Below are positions 1-6,847 of a stretch of DNA of 64,000 nt, piece after piece. The notes under the pieces were generated by a model. That model did no database searches and was not told where the DNA came from. It worked only from the letters and a program-made list of their open reading frames with translations. The stretch covers positions 1,364,001 through 1,428,000 of the forward strand of contig JAXMAN010000001.1 of NCBI GenBank assembly GCA_046350355.1. The letters run 5' to 3'. Origin of the DNA: UBA966 sp046350355 (GTDB lineage Bacteria > Planctomycetota > Phycisphaerae > Phycisphaerales > SM1A02). The translations under genes were made by a program, and so were the position numbers. Every line of letters starts with the position of its first letter. Positions within the stretch are counted from its first letter, which is position 1.

Positions 1-150
1 GACCGGTGGCGGCAGGTCGGCGATCTCCCAGCTCTCGCCCACGGGCGCGCTCGCGTTGGCCGCGCCCGCCTTGCCCAGCAGCGAGAGGCTGCTCCCGCCC
101 CAGGCGCGGGTCTTCAGGATCGGTGCGAAGCGCAGCGGGGGGAGCGGCAC
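1..150 (-). CDS. manA: Mannose-6-phosphate isomerase, class I (N-terminal 50 residues only)
   Basis: Interconverts mannose-6-phosphate and fructose-6-phosphate in the cytoplasm. Only the first 50 codons are inside the window; the gene runs off the left edge. The visible residues carry the typical opening of class I phosphomannose isomerases: LRFAPILKTRAWGG, then PVGESWEIADLP, which matches the conserved P-x-x-x-x-x-x-W-GG and GE-x-W-E segments. The start is taken as GTG because no ATG lies between the fabZ stop and the conserved region, and the frame upstream is closed by that stop. It lies 30 nt downstream of fabZ on the same strand and is probably cotranscribed with it. Identification is from the N-terminus alone. 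Confidence 0.7.
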   Translation of the reverse strand, partial: MPLPPLRFAPILKTRAWGGSSLSLLGKAGAANASAPVGESWEIADLPPPV

Positions 151-180
151 GCCGTCACGGTAGCGCCTTTGGACGCGCCG

Positions 181-654
181 CTACATGGACATCCCGGTGA
201 CCTTGCCGTCGAAGACCAGCTTCCCGTTCACCACCCCCTGGCAGTGGGAGACGAACCGCCGCCGGTTGAACTCCAGGAGCTTCGCCATCAGGATGAGGGT
301 GTCGCCGGGCACCACCTGCCCGCGGAAGCTCACGTCGTCGCAGCGGGTGAAGCCCAGGAACCCCTTCACGCGGCCCGACTTGGTGTTCAGGAAGCTGGCC
401 ATCTGCGCGACGGCCTCGATCATGAGCACGCCCGGAAGCAGCGGGCGTCCGGGAATATGGCCCGGCACCCAGAACTCGTCGTCGCGCACGACCTTCTTGC
501 CGATGGCCGCCGTGAACTCGTCGTCGTGCCACAGGATCGCGTCGCACTGGCGCATGTGGCCGCACTGCGGGAGGCACTCGTCGAGCTGCTCCTTGCCGTA
601 GCGGATCGCGTTGACGTCGATGGTGGAGAGGTCGAAGATGAACTCGGTTGCCAC
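181..654 (-). CDS. fabZ: 3-hydroxyacyl-ACP dehydratase, FabZ family
   Basis: A 157-residue hot-dog-fold dehydratase that removes water from 3-hydroxyacyl-ACP in type II fatty acid synthesis. The active-site stretch GHIPGRPLLPGVLMIEA is present, with catalytic His66 and Glu80, and the length is normal for FabZ. The start is GTG, supported by GGAGG seven nt upstream. A TATCCT hexamer on the minus strand at 705-710 could be its -10 box, but no good -35 accompanies it. Cys26, Cys31 and Cys37 lie in an N-terminal extension of unknown use. The family also includes FabA-like and (R)-specific hydratases; the sequence around His66 favours FabZ. Confidence 0.9.
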   Translation of the reverse strand: MATEFIFDLSTIDVNAIRYGKEQLDECLPQCGHMRQCDAILWHDDEFTAAIGKKVVRDDEFWVPGHIPGRPLLPGVLMIEAVAQMASFLNTKSGRVKGFLGFTRCDDVSFRGQVVPGDTLILMAKLLEFNRRRFVSHCQGVVNGKLVFDGKVTGMSM

Positions 655-875
655 GGCGACGCCTCCACGGGGGTGGCAGCCGCCTCCGGGCGGTGCCGAA
701 GCACAGGATAAACTCTGCGCCAGCGTTGCGGCAGGGGGGGGTGACCCCCGTTTTTGACGCGCCAGAGGGGGCGATTCCGATGAAAACCGGGAAAGAGGAC
801 ATTCGGGCGGGTAGGCTTCTCCGGAAGATCATCCCCGGGGGTCGCCCCCGACCGAACCAGCAAAGGAGCCCAGCC

Positions 876-1070
876 ATGGAAGCCTACGAGCGCATGAAGA
901 AGCTGATCGCCGAGGTCGACGACGACATCAAGAAGGCCGTCGGCGGCAACAAGGCGGCGGGCACCCGCGTCCGCAAGACCATGCAGGAGGTCAAGGAGTG
1001 CGCCCAGGCGGTGCGCCAGGACATCCTGAACATGCGCGACTCCTCCGAGGGCGACGGCAAGGGCGACTGA
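876..1070 (+). CDS. Histone H1-like protein, Hc1 family
   Basis: A 64-residue, charged, mostly helical protein. The pattern GGNKAAGTRVRKTMQEVK followed by AQAVRQDIL matches the Hc1 (chlamydial histone H1-like) family, whose small members are found across the PVC group and Bacteroidetes and are thought to bind and compact DNA. Only the conserved core is present; the lysine/alanine-rich tail of chlamydial Hc1 is absent and the C-terminus is acidic. AAGGAG seven nt before ATG decides the start. The gene stands alone, divergent from fabZ across a 221-nt gap and convergent with the isochorismatase gene. DNA binding is inferred from the family. Confidence 0.8.
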   Translation: MEAYERMKKLIAEVDDDIKKAVGGNKAAGTRVRKTMQEVKECAQAVRQDILNMRDSSEGDGKGD

Positions 1071-1106
1071 ACCGCGTCACCGAGGGCCGTCCCCGGGTGC
1101 GCCCGG

Positions 1107-1676
1107 TCACGCGCCTTTGGGGACCGCCTTCGCCAACGCCAGGATCTCCCGGAAGGACGGGGCGGCCGCGTCCGCCACGAGTTCGTACATCGCACCCAGG
1201 GTCCCCGTGGGCAGTGCGCCCGCCCGCTCCATCCGGCGGAAGGCGGGCGCGATCTGGTCGGTCTGCCCCGCGGAGATCGCGTCGGTCGCATAGAAGACGG
1301 TCCAGCCCCCGGCGCAGAGGTCCAGCACCGACTGCAGGACGCAGACGTGCGCCTCGACGCCGCAGACGAGGACCGTGGGGCGGTGCTGCGTGCGCAGGAC
1401 GGCGCGGACGCCGTCCACCACCGCGCTGAAGCGGGTCTTCTCCACGACCGTCGCCGTCGGGGGCAGCGCCTCGCGCACCGTGGGGACGGTGTGCCCGAGG
1501 CCGCGCGTGTACTGCTCGGTGCAGATCACGGGCATGCGCAGCAGGCTGGCGGCGCGGCAGAGGGTCGCGCAGTTGGACTCCACGCGCCCCGCGTCGGCGA
1601 TGGTGGGCATGAGCCGCTCCTGCAGGTCGATCACCAGCAGCAGCGTCGAATCGGGGTGCAGGCGGGGAATCGGCAT
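1107..1676 (-). CDS. Isochorismatase-family cysteine hydrolase
   Basis: A 189-residue cytoplasmic hydrolase with the alpha/beta fold of the isochorismatase/nicotinamidase superfamily. The catalytic triad can be read directly: Asp17 in VIDLQ, Lys80 in VEKTRFS, and Cys112 in the GVEAHVCV motif that carries the superfamily's cis-peptide. The substrate cannot be deduced; the family includes nicotinamidase, isochorismatase, YcaC-like and N-carbamoyl hydrolases. The short, compact sequence resembles YcaC-like members more than nicotinamidases, since no clear metal-binding DxHxxxH motif is seen. It begins 8 nt after the purB stop, so the two are probably one transcript. Confidence 0.85.
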   Translation of the reverse strand: MPIPRLHPDSTLLLVIDLQERLMPTIADAGRVESNCATLCRAASLLRMPVICTEQYTRGLGHTVPTVREALPPTATVVEKTRFSAVVDGVRAVLRTQHRPTVLVCGVEAHVCVLQSVLDLCAGGWTVFYATDAISAGQTDQIAPAFRRMERAGALPTGTLGAMYELVADAAAPSFREILALAKAVPKGA

Positions 1677-1684
1677 GGATTGGC

Positions 1685-3163
1685 TCAGACGCGCAGCGTC
1701 GGCTCGGCGCCGAGGCTCTCGCGGTAGCGGTCGCGGACGGGGGCGACGATGTCGCGCAGGAAGCGGTCCACCTGCTCGGGCGCGCGCCCGACGAAGGCCG
1801 CCGGATCCATCACGCGGTCGAGGTCCAGCCGCGCGAAGATCGGCTCGCCGCGCAGGCGCTGGAGGAGGTCGTTGGGGCGGCCCTGCGACTTCACGGCGTG
1901 GGCGGCCTCCTGGCTGTGGCGGCGGATCACCTCGTGCGCCTCCTGCCGGTCGGCGCCCGCCTGCGTCGCGGCCAGCAGGATCCCCTCGCTGGCCATGAAG
2001 GGCAGCTCCGCCTCCAGGTGCGCGCGGATGGTCTGCGGGTAGACGACGAGCCCGCCGAGCACGTTGATCATGATGTCCAGCGCGCCGTCGAGCGCGAGGA
2101 ACGCCTCGGGCAGCGAGAGGCGGCGGTTGGCGCTGTCGTCGAGCGTGCGCTCGAACCACTGCGTCGCCGCGGTGTCCAGCGCGTTGTGCGAGAGGTTCAT
2201 CACGAAGCGCGCGAGCCCCGTCGCGCGCTCGCAGCGCATCGGGTTGCGCTTGTAGGCCATCGCGCTCGAGCCGATCTGCTCGCGCTCGAAGGGCTCCTCG
2301 ACCTCCTTGAGGTTGGCGAGCAGGCGCAGGTCGTTGCAGGTCTTGTGGACCGCGGCGGCGGCGATCGCCAGGCTGGAGAGCACCTGCGCGTCCGCCAGGC
2401 GTGGATAGGTCTGGCCGCAGACGCACCAGCGGCGGTCGGCGGGCCAGCCGAGCTTCGCGGCGAAGCGGCGCTCGAGCTCGTCCACCTTCGCCGCGTCCCC
2501 GCCGAACAGGCCCAGGTACGAAGCCTGCGTGCCCGTCGCGCCGCGCAGCCCGCGCAGGCGCAGGCCATCCAGGCGCGACTCGATCTCGGCGAGCGCGACC
2601 GCGAAGTCCTGCCCCCAGAGGGTCGCGCGCTTGCCCACCGTGGTGGGCTGCGCGGGCTGGTAGTGCGTGTAGCCCAGCGTCGGCAGCGCGCGATGCTCCG
2701 CGGCGAAGCGGCCGACGCGGTCGACGGCCGCCGCGAGCTTGCGCGCGACGATCTGCAGCGACTCGCGCAGGATGAGCGCGTCGGCGTTGCAGACGACATC
2801 CTGGCTGGTCGCGCCGAAGTGGATGATGCCGCGCGCGCCGGGGGCGGCGTCGCCGAAGGCGTGCACGTGCGCCATGACGTCGTGGCGCAGGCGCGCCTCG
2901 TGCGCCTCGGCGGCGGCGAAGTCGATGTCGTCCAGGTGCGCCCGAAGCTGGGCGACCTGCTCCGCGGTCACGGGCAGGCCGAGCTCGTGCTGCGACTCCG
3001 CGAGCGCGAGCCAGATGCGCCGCCAGAGGCCGAACTTGCGCCGCGCGCTCCAGGCCGCGCGCATCGCCGCGCTGGCGTTGCGCGACTCGAGCGGGGAGCG
3101 GTACCCGGCATGGGGATCGTCGGCGGCGGGGGCGGGGGCGTCGGTCGGGGGCCGGTGCGTCAC
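1685..3163 (-). CDS. purB: Adenylosuccinate lyase
   Basis: Splits SAICAR and adenylosuccinate, releasing fumarate, at two steps of purine synthesis. The 492-residue protein contains the fumarase/aspartase superfamily signature GSSAMAYKRNPM, the upstream TSQDVV motif and the active-site segment TLGYTHYQPAQPTT. The N-terminal Y-x-SPLESRNAS block is typical of one PurB subgroup and lies only about 20 residues after the chosen GTG, which supports this start. The GTG has no Shine-Dalgarno sequence but sits 7 nt after a TAGGAT hexamer, suggesting a leaderless mRNA. It is divergent from the sigma factor gene with a 54-nt gap. Confidence 0.93.
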   Translation of the reverse strand: MTHRPPTDAPAPAADDPHAGYRSPLESRNASAAMRAAWSARRKFGLWRRIWLALAESQHELGLPVTAEQVAQLRAHLDDIDFAAAEAHEARLRHDVMAHVHAFGDAAPGARGIIHFGATSQDVVCNADALILRESLQIVARKLAAAVDRVGRFAAEHRALPTLGYTHYQPAQPTTVGKRATLWGQDFAVALAEIESRLDGLRLRGLRGATGTQASYLGLFGGDAAKVDELERRFAAKLGWPADRRWCVCGQTYPRLADAQVLSSLAIAAAAVHKTCNDLRLLANLKEVEEPFEREQIGSSAMAYKRNPMRCERATGLARFVMNLSHNALDTAATQWFERTLDDSANRRLSLPEAFLALDGALDIMINVLGGLVVYPQTIRAHLEAELPFMASEGILLAATQAGADRQEAHEVIRRHSQEAAHAVKSQGRPNDLLQRLRGEPIFARLDLDRVMDPAAFVGRAPEQVDRFLRDIVAPVRDRYRESLGAEPTLRV

Positions 3164-3170
3164 GGAGCCA

Positions 3171-3176
3171 ATCCTA
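3171..3176 (-). promoter_or_regulatory. Candidate -10 box for purB, near-leaderless
   Basis: TAGGAT on the minus strand, seven nt before the purB GTG. No ribosome binding site lies between them. At the usual -10 to start-site distance the transcript would begin at or next to the initiation codon. No convincing -35 is visible. It belongs to a recurring arrangement in this window. Confidence 0.4.
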
Positions 3177-3217
3177 CGGCCGCGCCGGGTGGGATAGGCT
3201 TCGCGCAGCAGCGCGCC

Positions 3218-3835
3218 ATGACGTCCCGCGACGCGAGTCTCGCGACCCTCTCCGCCGCCACCGCGGATCCCAACGCGGCGGAGGCGCTCGCGCTCATCCG
3301 CGCCTACCGCGCCGGCGACGGGGCGGCCCTGGGGCGGCTGCTGCGCGTCTACGAGCAGCGCGTCTACGCCACCTGCTGGCGGTTCACGCGCAACCACGAG
3401 GATGCGACCGACCTGGCGCAGCAGACCTTCCTGAACGCGGTGCGCCACCTGGACGCCTTCGACGGGCGCGCCGCTTTTGGGACCTGGCTCTTCCGGATCT
3501 GCACGAACGCGTGCATCTCGCACCTGCGCAAGGAAAAGTTGCGCCGCCACCAGGGCGAGGAGTCCATGCGCGGCGAGGCGGCTCCGGAACCCCCGCCGGA
3601 GTCGCGCGTCGAGACCGACGAGATGCACCGGCGACTCCATGAGGCCCTTTCCGCCATCGACGCGGACTCCCGCGCGATGCTGGTCCTGCGCGACGGGCAG
3701 GGGCTGGACTACGGCGAGATCGCCACGGTGCTCGGGGTGCCCGTGGGAACGGTGAAGAGCCGCCTCTTCCGCGCGCGTGCGGTGCTGCGCGAGGAGCTTG
3801 AACGGCGCGGAGTCTCCGCGCGGAGGAAGCCATGA
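3218..3835 (+). CDS. ECF RNA polymerase sigma factor (SigE/RpoE-like)
   Basis: A 205-residue sigma-70 family factor of the extracytoplasmic-function group. Region 2 spans roughly residues 40-105, with the DATDLAQQTFLNA helix and the GTWLFRICTNACISHLRK promoter-melting and -10-reading segment. Region 4 spans roughly residues 140-195, with LDYGEIATVLGVPVGTVKSRLFRAR as the -35-reading helix-turn-helix. Region 3 is absent, as expected for ECF factors. Its stop overlaps the next start in ATGA, so it is translationally coupled to the membrane protein that follows, the standard sigma/anti-sigma arrangement. A TAGGCT hexamer 17 nt before ATG may be its -10. Confidence 0.93.
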   Translation: MTSRDASLATLSAATADPNAAEALALIRAYRAGDGAALGRLLRVYEQRVYATCWRFTRNHEDATDLAQQTFLNAVRHLDAFDGRAAFGTWLFRICTNACISHLRKEKLRRHQGEESMRGEAAPEPPPESRVETDEMHRRLHEALSAIDADSRAMLVLRDGQGLDYGEIATVLGVPVGTVKSRLFRARAVLREELERRGVSARRKP

Positions 3836-4857
3836 GCGACATCCCGGCCCCGCGCGGGCCCGCATCCATCGACGAGGAGACCGCGCTCGCGTTCATCGAG
3901 GGCGAGCTCGACGCCGCGCGCGAGGCCGCGCTGCTGGCGACGCTGCCCGCGCCCGAGCGCGCCTGGCTCGAGTCCATGCGCGCCGACCGCGCGCTGCTGC
4001 GCGCGGAGGAGGTGCCGCCCGCGCGCTTCGACCTGACTGAAGCTGTGCTCGCCGCCGTCGAGCGGCAGGAGCTCTTCGGCGCGGGCGCGGCCCGTGCGGA
4101 GGAGCTGCCCACCTGGAATCCCGCGCCGCTTCCCGCGCCCGTGCGCTGGACGCGCTGGGTGCATCGTCCCGGCACGCTCGCGGCGGCGGCATCCGTCGCG
4201 CTCCTGGCGTTCGTCGGTGGCGCGTGGCTGATCGCGCGCGGCGGTGGACGCAGCGCGCCCGCCGACGCCGGTGCGACGCTCGCGCAGGCGACGACGCCCG
4301 CCGCGCCCGCGGGCTCGATCGCGCAGTCGCTCGCCGCGGTGCCGCCGCTTCCGGCGCTTCCGCCCGTTCCCGCCGCCGCCTCGCACAACGCCGGCGACGC
4401 GATGCTCGACTTCGTCGTGGTGGTCGACGCCGCGAGCGACGACGACGCGGAGCGGCTGCTCGCGCGCGCTCTCTCGGGCGTCGATGGCGCGGCGGTCGTC
4501 GCGAACTTCGCTCCGGAGGAGCTGCGCACGATCGAGCGCGCCTCGGGCGCCGCGTTCGCGGGCCTCTCCGCCGACGCGGGCGCCGGCGCCCCCGCCGAGC
4601 CGGACGTGCGCCTGCCGCAGCCGCTCGTCGGCTCCGACCTCGAGGCCGCCGAGATCCAGACGCGCCTGCTGCTGGCCAGCGAGGGCGCGACCCACACGAT
4701 CAGCGTCCCCGGCGACGAGCTCTCCGCGGTGATGGGCGCGCTCGCGCGCCTGCCGGGCGTGAGCATCGATGACCGCGGCGCGGACGCGCAGACGTGGTCG
4801 ATCCCCGAGCGCGCGCGCTTCGACGTCCCGGTCTACGTCCGCGTTCGCGGCCGCTAG
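3832..4857 (+). CDS. Putative membrane anti-sigma factor
   Basis: A 341-residue protein coupled to the ECF sigma gene by a 4-nt overlap. Residues 10-80 are helical and acidic (DEETALAFIEGELDAAREAAL), resembling the cytoplasmic sigma-binding part of anti-sigma factors. Residues about 114-136 form one hydrophobic segment, and an Ala/Pro-rich linker leads to a periplasmic domain with a repeated alpha/beta pattern. The HxxxCxxC zinc motif of ZAS-type anti-sigma factors is absent. No enzyme motif is visible. Function is inferred from position and topology. Its TAG stop and that of plsY share the palindrome CTAG, so the convergent genes overlap by four bases. Confidence 0.65.
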   Translation: MSDIPAPRGPASIDEETALAFIEGELDAAREAALLATLPAPERAWLESMRADRALLRAEEVPPARFDLTEAVLAAVERQELFGAGAARAEELPTWNPAPLPAPVRWTRWVHRPGTLAAAASVALLAFVGGAWLIARGGGRSAPADAGATLAQATTPAAPAGSIAQSLAAVPPLPALPPVPAAASHNAGDAMLDFVVVVDAASDDDAERLLARALSGVDGAAVVANFAPEELRTIERASGAAFAGLSADAGAGAPAEPDVRLPQPLVGSDLEAAEIQTRLLLASEGATHTISVPGDELSAVMGALARLPGVSIDDRGADAQTWSIPERARFDVPVYVRVRGR

Positions 4858-5549
4858 CGTCCCGCGCCGCCCAGCCGCGATTCCGTCCCCGCGCGCAGCC
4901 GCTGGATGTTGCCGCGGTGCTTCCAGATCACCAGCAGCGCGACGACCGTCGTCACGATCACCCCGGGCATCGCGTGCGCGAGCGGCGTCGCGCCGTCGGG
5001 CGTGCCCTCGCCGGTGCGAAGCAGCGCGAAGGCGCAGGTGGCGATCGGGATGGTGGCCGCGGCGACCATGCTCGCCAGGCTCATGATGCGCGTCGCGGCG
5101 AGCATCGCGGCCCACGCGCCGATGGCCACCAGCAGCGGCAGCGTGAGCAGCGGATAGACCGCCAGCAGCGCGCCGCTGCCGGTCGCGACGCCCTTGCCGC
5201 CGCGGAAGCCGACGAAGGGGCTGAACATGTGCCCGAGCACCGCGCAGACCGCGACCGCGAGCCACCACCAGAGCTGGTCCGCGGGGAGCAGGTTGGGGTT
5301 CTCGCCCAGCAGCCCCGCGCGGTGGCCCGCGACGAGCACCGGCGCCGCGCCCTTGGCCGCGTCGAGGAAGTAGACGGCGATGCCCCACCCGCGCCCGAGC
5401 GCGCGCCCGACGTTGGTCGCGCCGATGTTGCCGCTGCCGACGGCGCGCAGGTCGATTCCCTTGGCGCGCGCGATCAGCAGACCGAAGGGGATGCTGCCGC
5501 AGGCGACGGAGATCCCGGCGAAGAGCGCCCATTGCGCGGTGGAGAGCAT
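4854..5549 (-). CDS. plsY: Glycerol-3-phosphate 1-O-acyltransferase PlsY
   Basis: Integral membrane enzyme that moves an acyl group from acyl phosphate to glycerol-3-phosphate, the first step of phospholipid synthesis. The 231-residue protein has the alternating hydrophobic segments of PlsY and its cytoplasmic motifs: GSGNIGATNVGR near residue 40, GHMFSPFVGFRGGKGVATG near residue 110, and the C-terminal WKHRGNIQRL. The N-terminus begins at once with the first membrane segment. There is no Shine-Dalgarno sequence; a TACACT hexamer ends six nt before ATG. No acyl-phosphate synthase plsX is seen nearby. Confidence 0.95.
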   Translation of the reverse strand: MLSTAQWALFAGISVACGSIPFGLLIARAKGIDLRAVGSGNIGATNVGRALGRGWGIAVYFLDAAKGAAPVLVAGHRAGLLGENPNLLPADQLWWWLAVAVCAVLGHMFSPFVGFRGGKGVATGSGALLAVYPLLTLPLLVAIGAWAAMLAATRIMSLASMVAAATIPIATCAFALLRTGEGTPDGATPLAHAMPGVIVTTVVALLVIWKHRGNIQRLRAGTESRLGGAGR

Positions 5550-5555
5550 GCGCGC

Positions 5556-5561
5556 AGTGTA
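5556..5561 (-). promoter_or_regulatory. Candidate -10 box for plsY, leaderless
   Basis: TACACT on the minus strand with only the six bases GCGCGC between it and the plsY ATG. Transcription would start on or beside the A of ATG, leaving no room for a ribosome binding site. Support is positional; no clear -35 is seen. Confidence 0.4.
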
Positions 5562-5579
5562 GGTGGCGCGCGGGGAGGC

Positions 5580-6731
5580 TCACACCACGACCGACTGGCC
5601 CTCGGTGCTCGATGCGGGCTCGCGGGTGCGGCCGTCGCCGAAGCCGGTGCCGATGGCGCGCGCCGCCTCGATGAGCGGGTTGTCCACCGGGACCAGGCGC
5701 TGCTTGCCGGCGGCGTGCAGCAGGTCGACGTCGCCGAAGACATTGCCCTGGCGCACGACCATGCGCCCCTTCTTGCCGTCCATGAGCGTCTTGATCGCGT
5801 GGTAGCCGAAGTGCGTCGCGAGGATGCGGTCCGCGGGGATCGGGCCGCCGCCGCGCTGGATGTGGCCCAGCGCGCTCGCGCGCGTCTCGACGCCGGTGCG
5901 CTTGCCGATCTCGTCGGCGACCCAGCGGCCGATGCCGCCCAGGCGGATCGGATCGGGCGAGGTCGGATCCACGCGGTCGACGACCTGCTTGCCCTCGCGC
6001 GGGCGCGCGCCCTCGGCGGCGACGATGATCGCGAAGCCGGGGCCGTTCTTCATGCGGTGGTTGACGTTCTCGCAGATGTGCTCGATGTCGAAGGGGATCT
6101 CCGGCAGCAGGATGATGTCGCTGCCGCTGGCGATGCCCGCCGTGAGCGCGATCCATCCGGCGTTGCGCCCCATGACCTCGCAGACCATCACCCGGTGGTG
6201 GCTGTCGGCGGTGGAGTGGAGCTTGTCGAGCGCCTCGGTCGCGGTGTTCACCGCGGTGAGGAAGCCGAAGGTGATCTCGGTGCCGACGATGTCGTTGTCG
6301 ATGGTCTTGGGGACGCCGATGATGTTGACGCCCGCCTCCACCAGCGGCGCGGCGCAGGCCATCGTGCCGTCGCCGCCGATGACGATGATCGCGTCCAGGC
6401 GATGGCGGTGCGCGGTCTCGACGCAGCGGTCGGTGACGTTCTCGAAGACGGGGCCGGTCGCGGGATCGACGCGCACGCAGTAGCGGCGCGGGTTCGCGCG
6501 GTTGTTGCTGCCCAGGATCGTGCCGCCGCGGGTGAGGATGCCGCTCACGTCGCGCGCGGAGAGCGGGCGCACGCGGTCCTCGATCAGCCCCTGGAAGCCG
6601 TCCTCGACGCCGAAGACCTCGATGCCGTAGCGCCAGATCGCGGTCTTGGTGACGGCGCGGATGACCGCGTTGAGTCCGGGGCAGTCTCCGCCGCCGGTGA
6701 GGACGCCGATGCGCTTGATACGGTGTGGCAT
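5580..6731 (-). CDS. pfkA: 6-phosphofructokinase
   Basis: Phosphorylates fructose-6-phosphate to the 1,6-bisphosphate in glycolysis. The 383-residue protein has the PFK glycine-rich start GVLTGGGDCPGLNAVIR, the GGDGT phosphoryl-donor loop, PKTIDNDI, the substrate-binding EVMGRNAGWIAL and HIQRGG. The donor-site pair is mixed: Gly in GGDGT is the ATP-type residue, whereas Lys in PKTID is the residue seen in PPi-dependent enzymes. Some ATP-dependent PFKs, such as those of trypanosomes, have this same pair, so ATP is more likely but not certain. A TATCCT hexamer on the minus strand at 6774-6779 is a possible -10 box. Confidence 0.93.
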   Translation of the reverse strand: MPHRIKRIGVLTGGGDCPGLNAVIRAVTKTAIWRYGIEVFGVEDGFQGLIEDRVRPLSARDVSGILTRGGTILGSNNRANPRRYCVRVDPATGPVFENVTDRCVETAHRHRLDAIIVIGGDGTMACAAPLVEAGVNIIGVPKTIDNDIVGTEITFGFLTAVNTATEALDKLHSTADSHHRVMVCEVMGRNAGWIALTAGIASGSDIILLPEIPFDIEHICENVNHRMKNGPGFAIIVAAEGARPREGKQVVDRVDPTSPDPIRLGGIGRWVADEIGKRTGVETRASALGHIQRGGGPIPADRILATHFGYHAIKTLMDGKKGRMVVRQGNVFGDVDLLHAAGKQRLVPVDNPLIEAARAIGTGFGDGRTREPASSTEGQSVVV

Positions 6732-6780
6732 GTGGGGTGGATCCGCGCGCGCCATGAGGGCGGCGAGCACCGAAGGATAG

Positions 6781-6810
6781 CCGCGCCGCGCGTGGGGACG
6801 CGCGGCGCGG
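6781..6810 (-). terminator. 13-bp perfect hairpin after the first dockerin-like gene
   Basis: Arms 6781-6793 and 6798-6810 are perfect reverse complements around a four-base loop. The hairpin begins about 37 nt after the stop of the secreted repeat protein and lies upstream of pfkA on the same strand. There is no T run after it, so it may need Rho or may only protect the mRNA end. Termination is inferred. Confidence 0.5.
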
Positions 6811-6847
6811 CGATGGATGCTTGGGGTGCAGCCACCGAGTCGCGCGG

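Noticed and set aside
737..755. Terminator-like hairpin (GGGGG, three-base loop, CCCCC) followed by GTTTTT on the plus strand
   Set aside because: No plus-strand gene lies upstream to terminate, the stem is only five base pairs, and the TTTTTGACG that follows could equally be part of the histone gene's promoter region.
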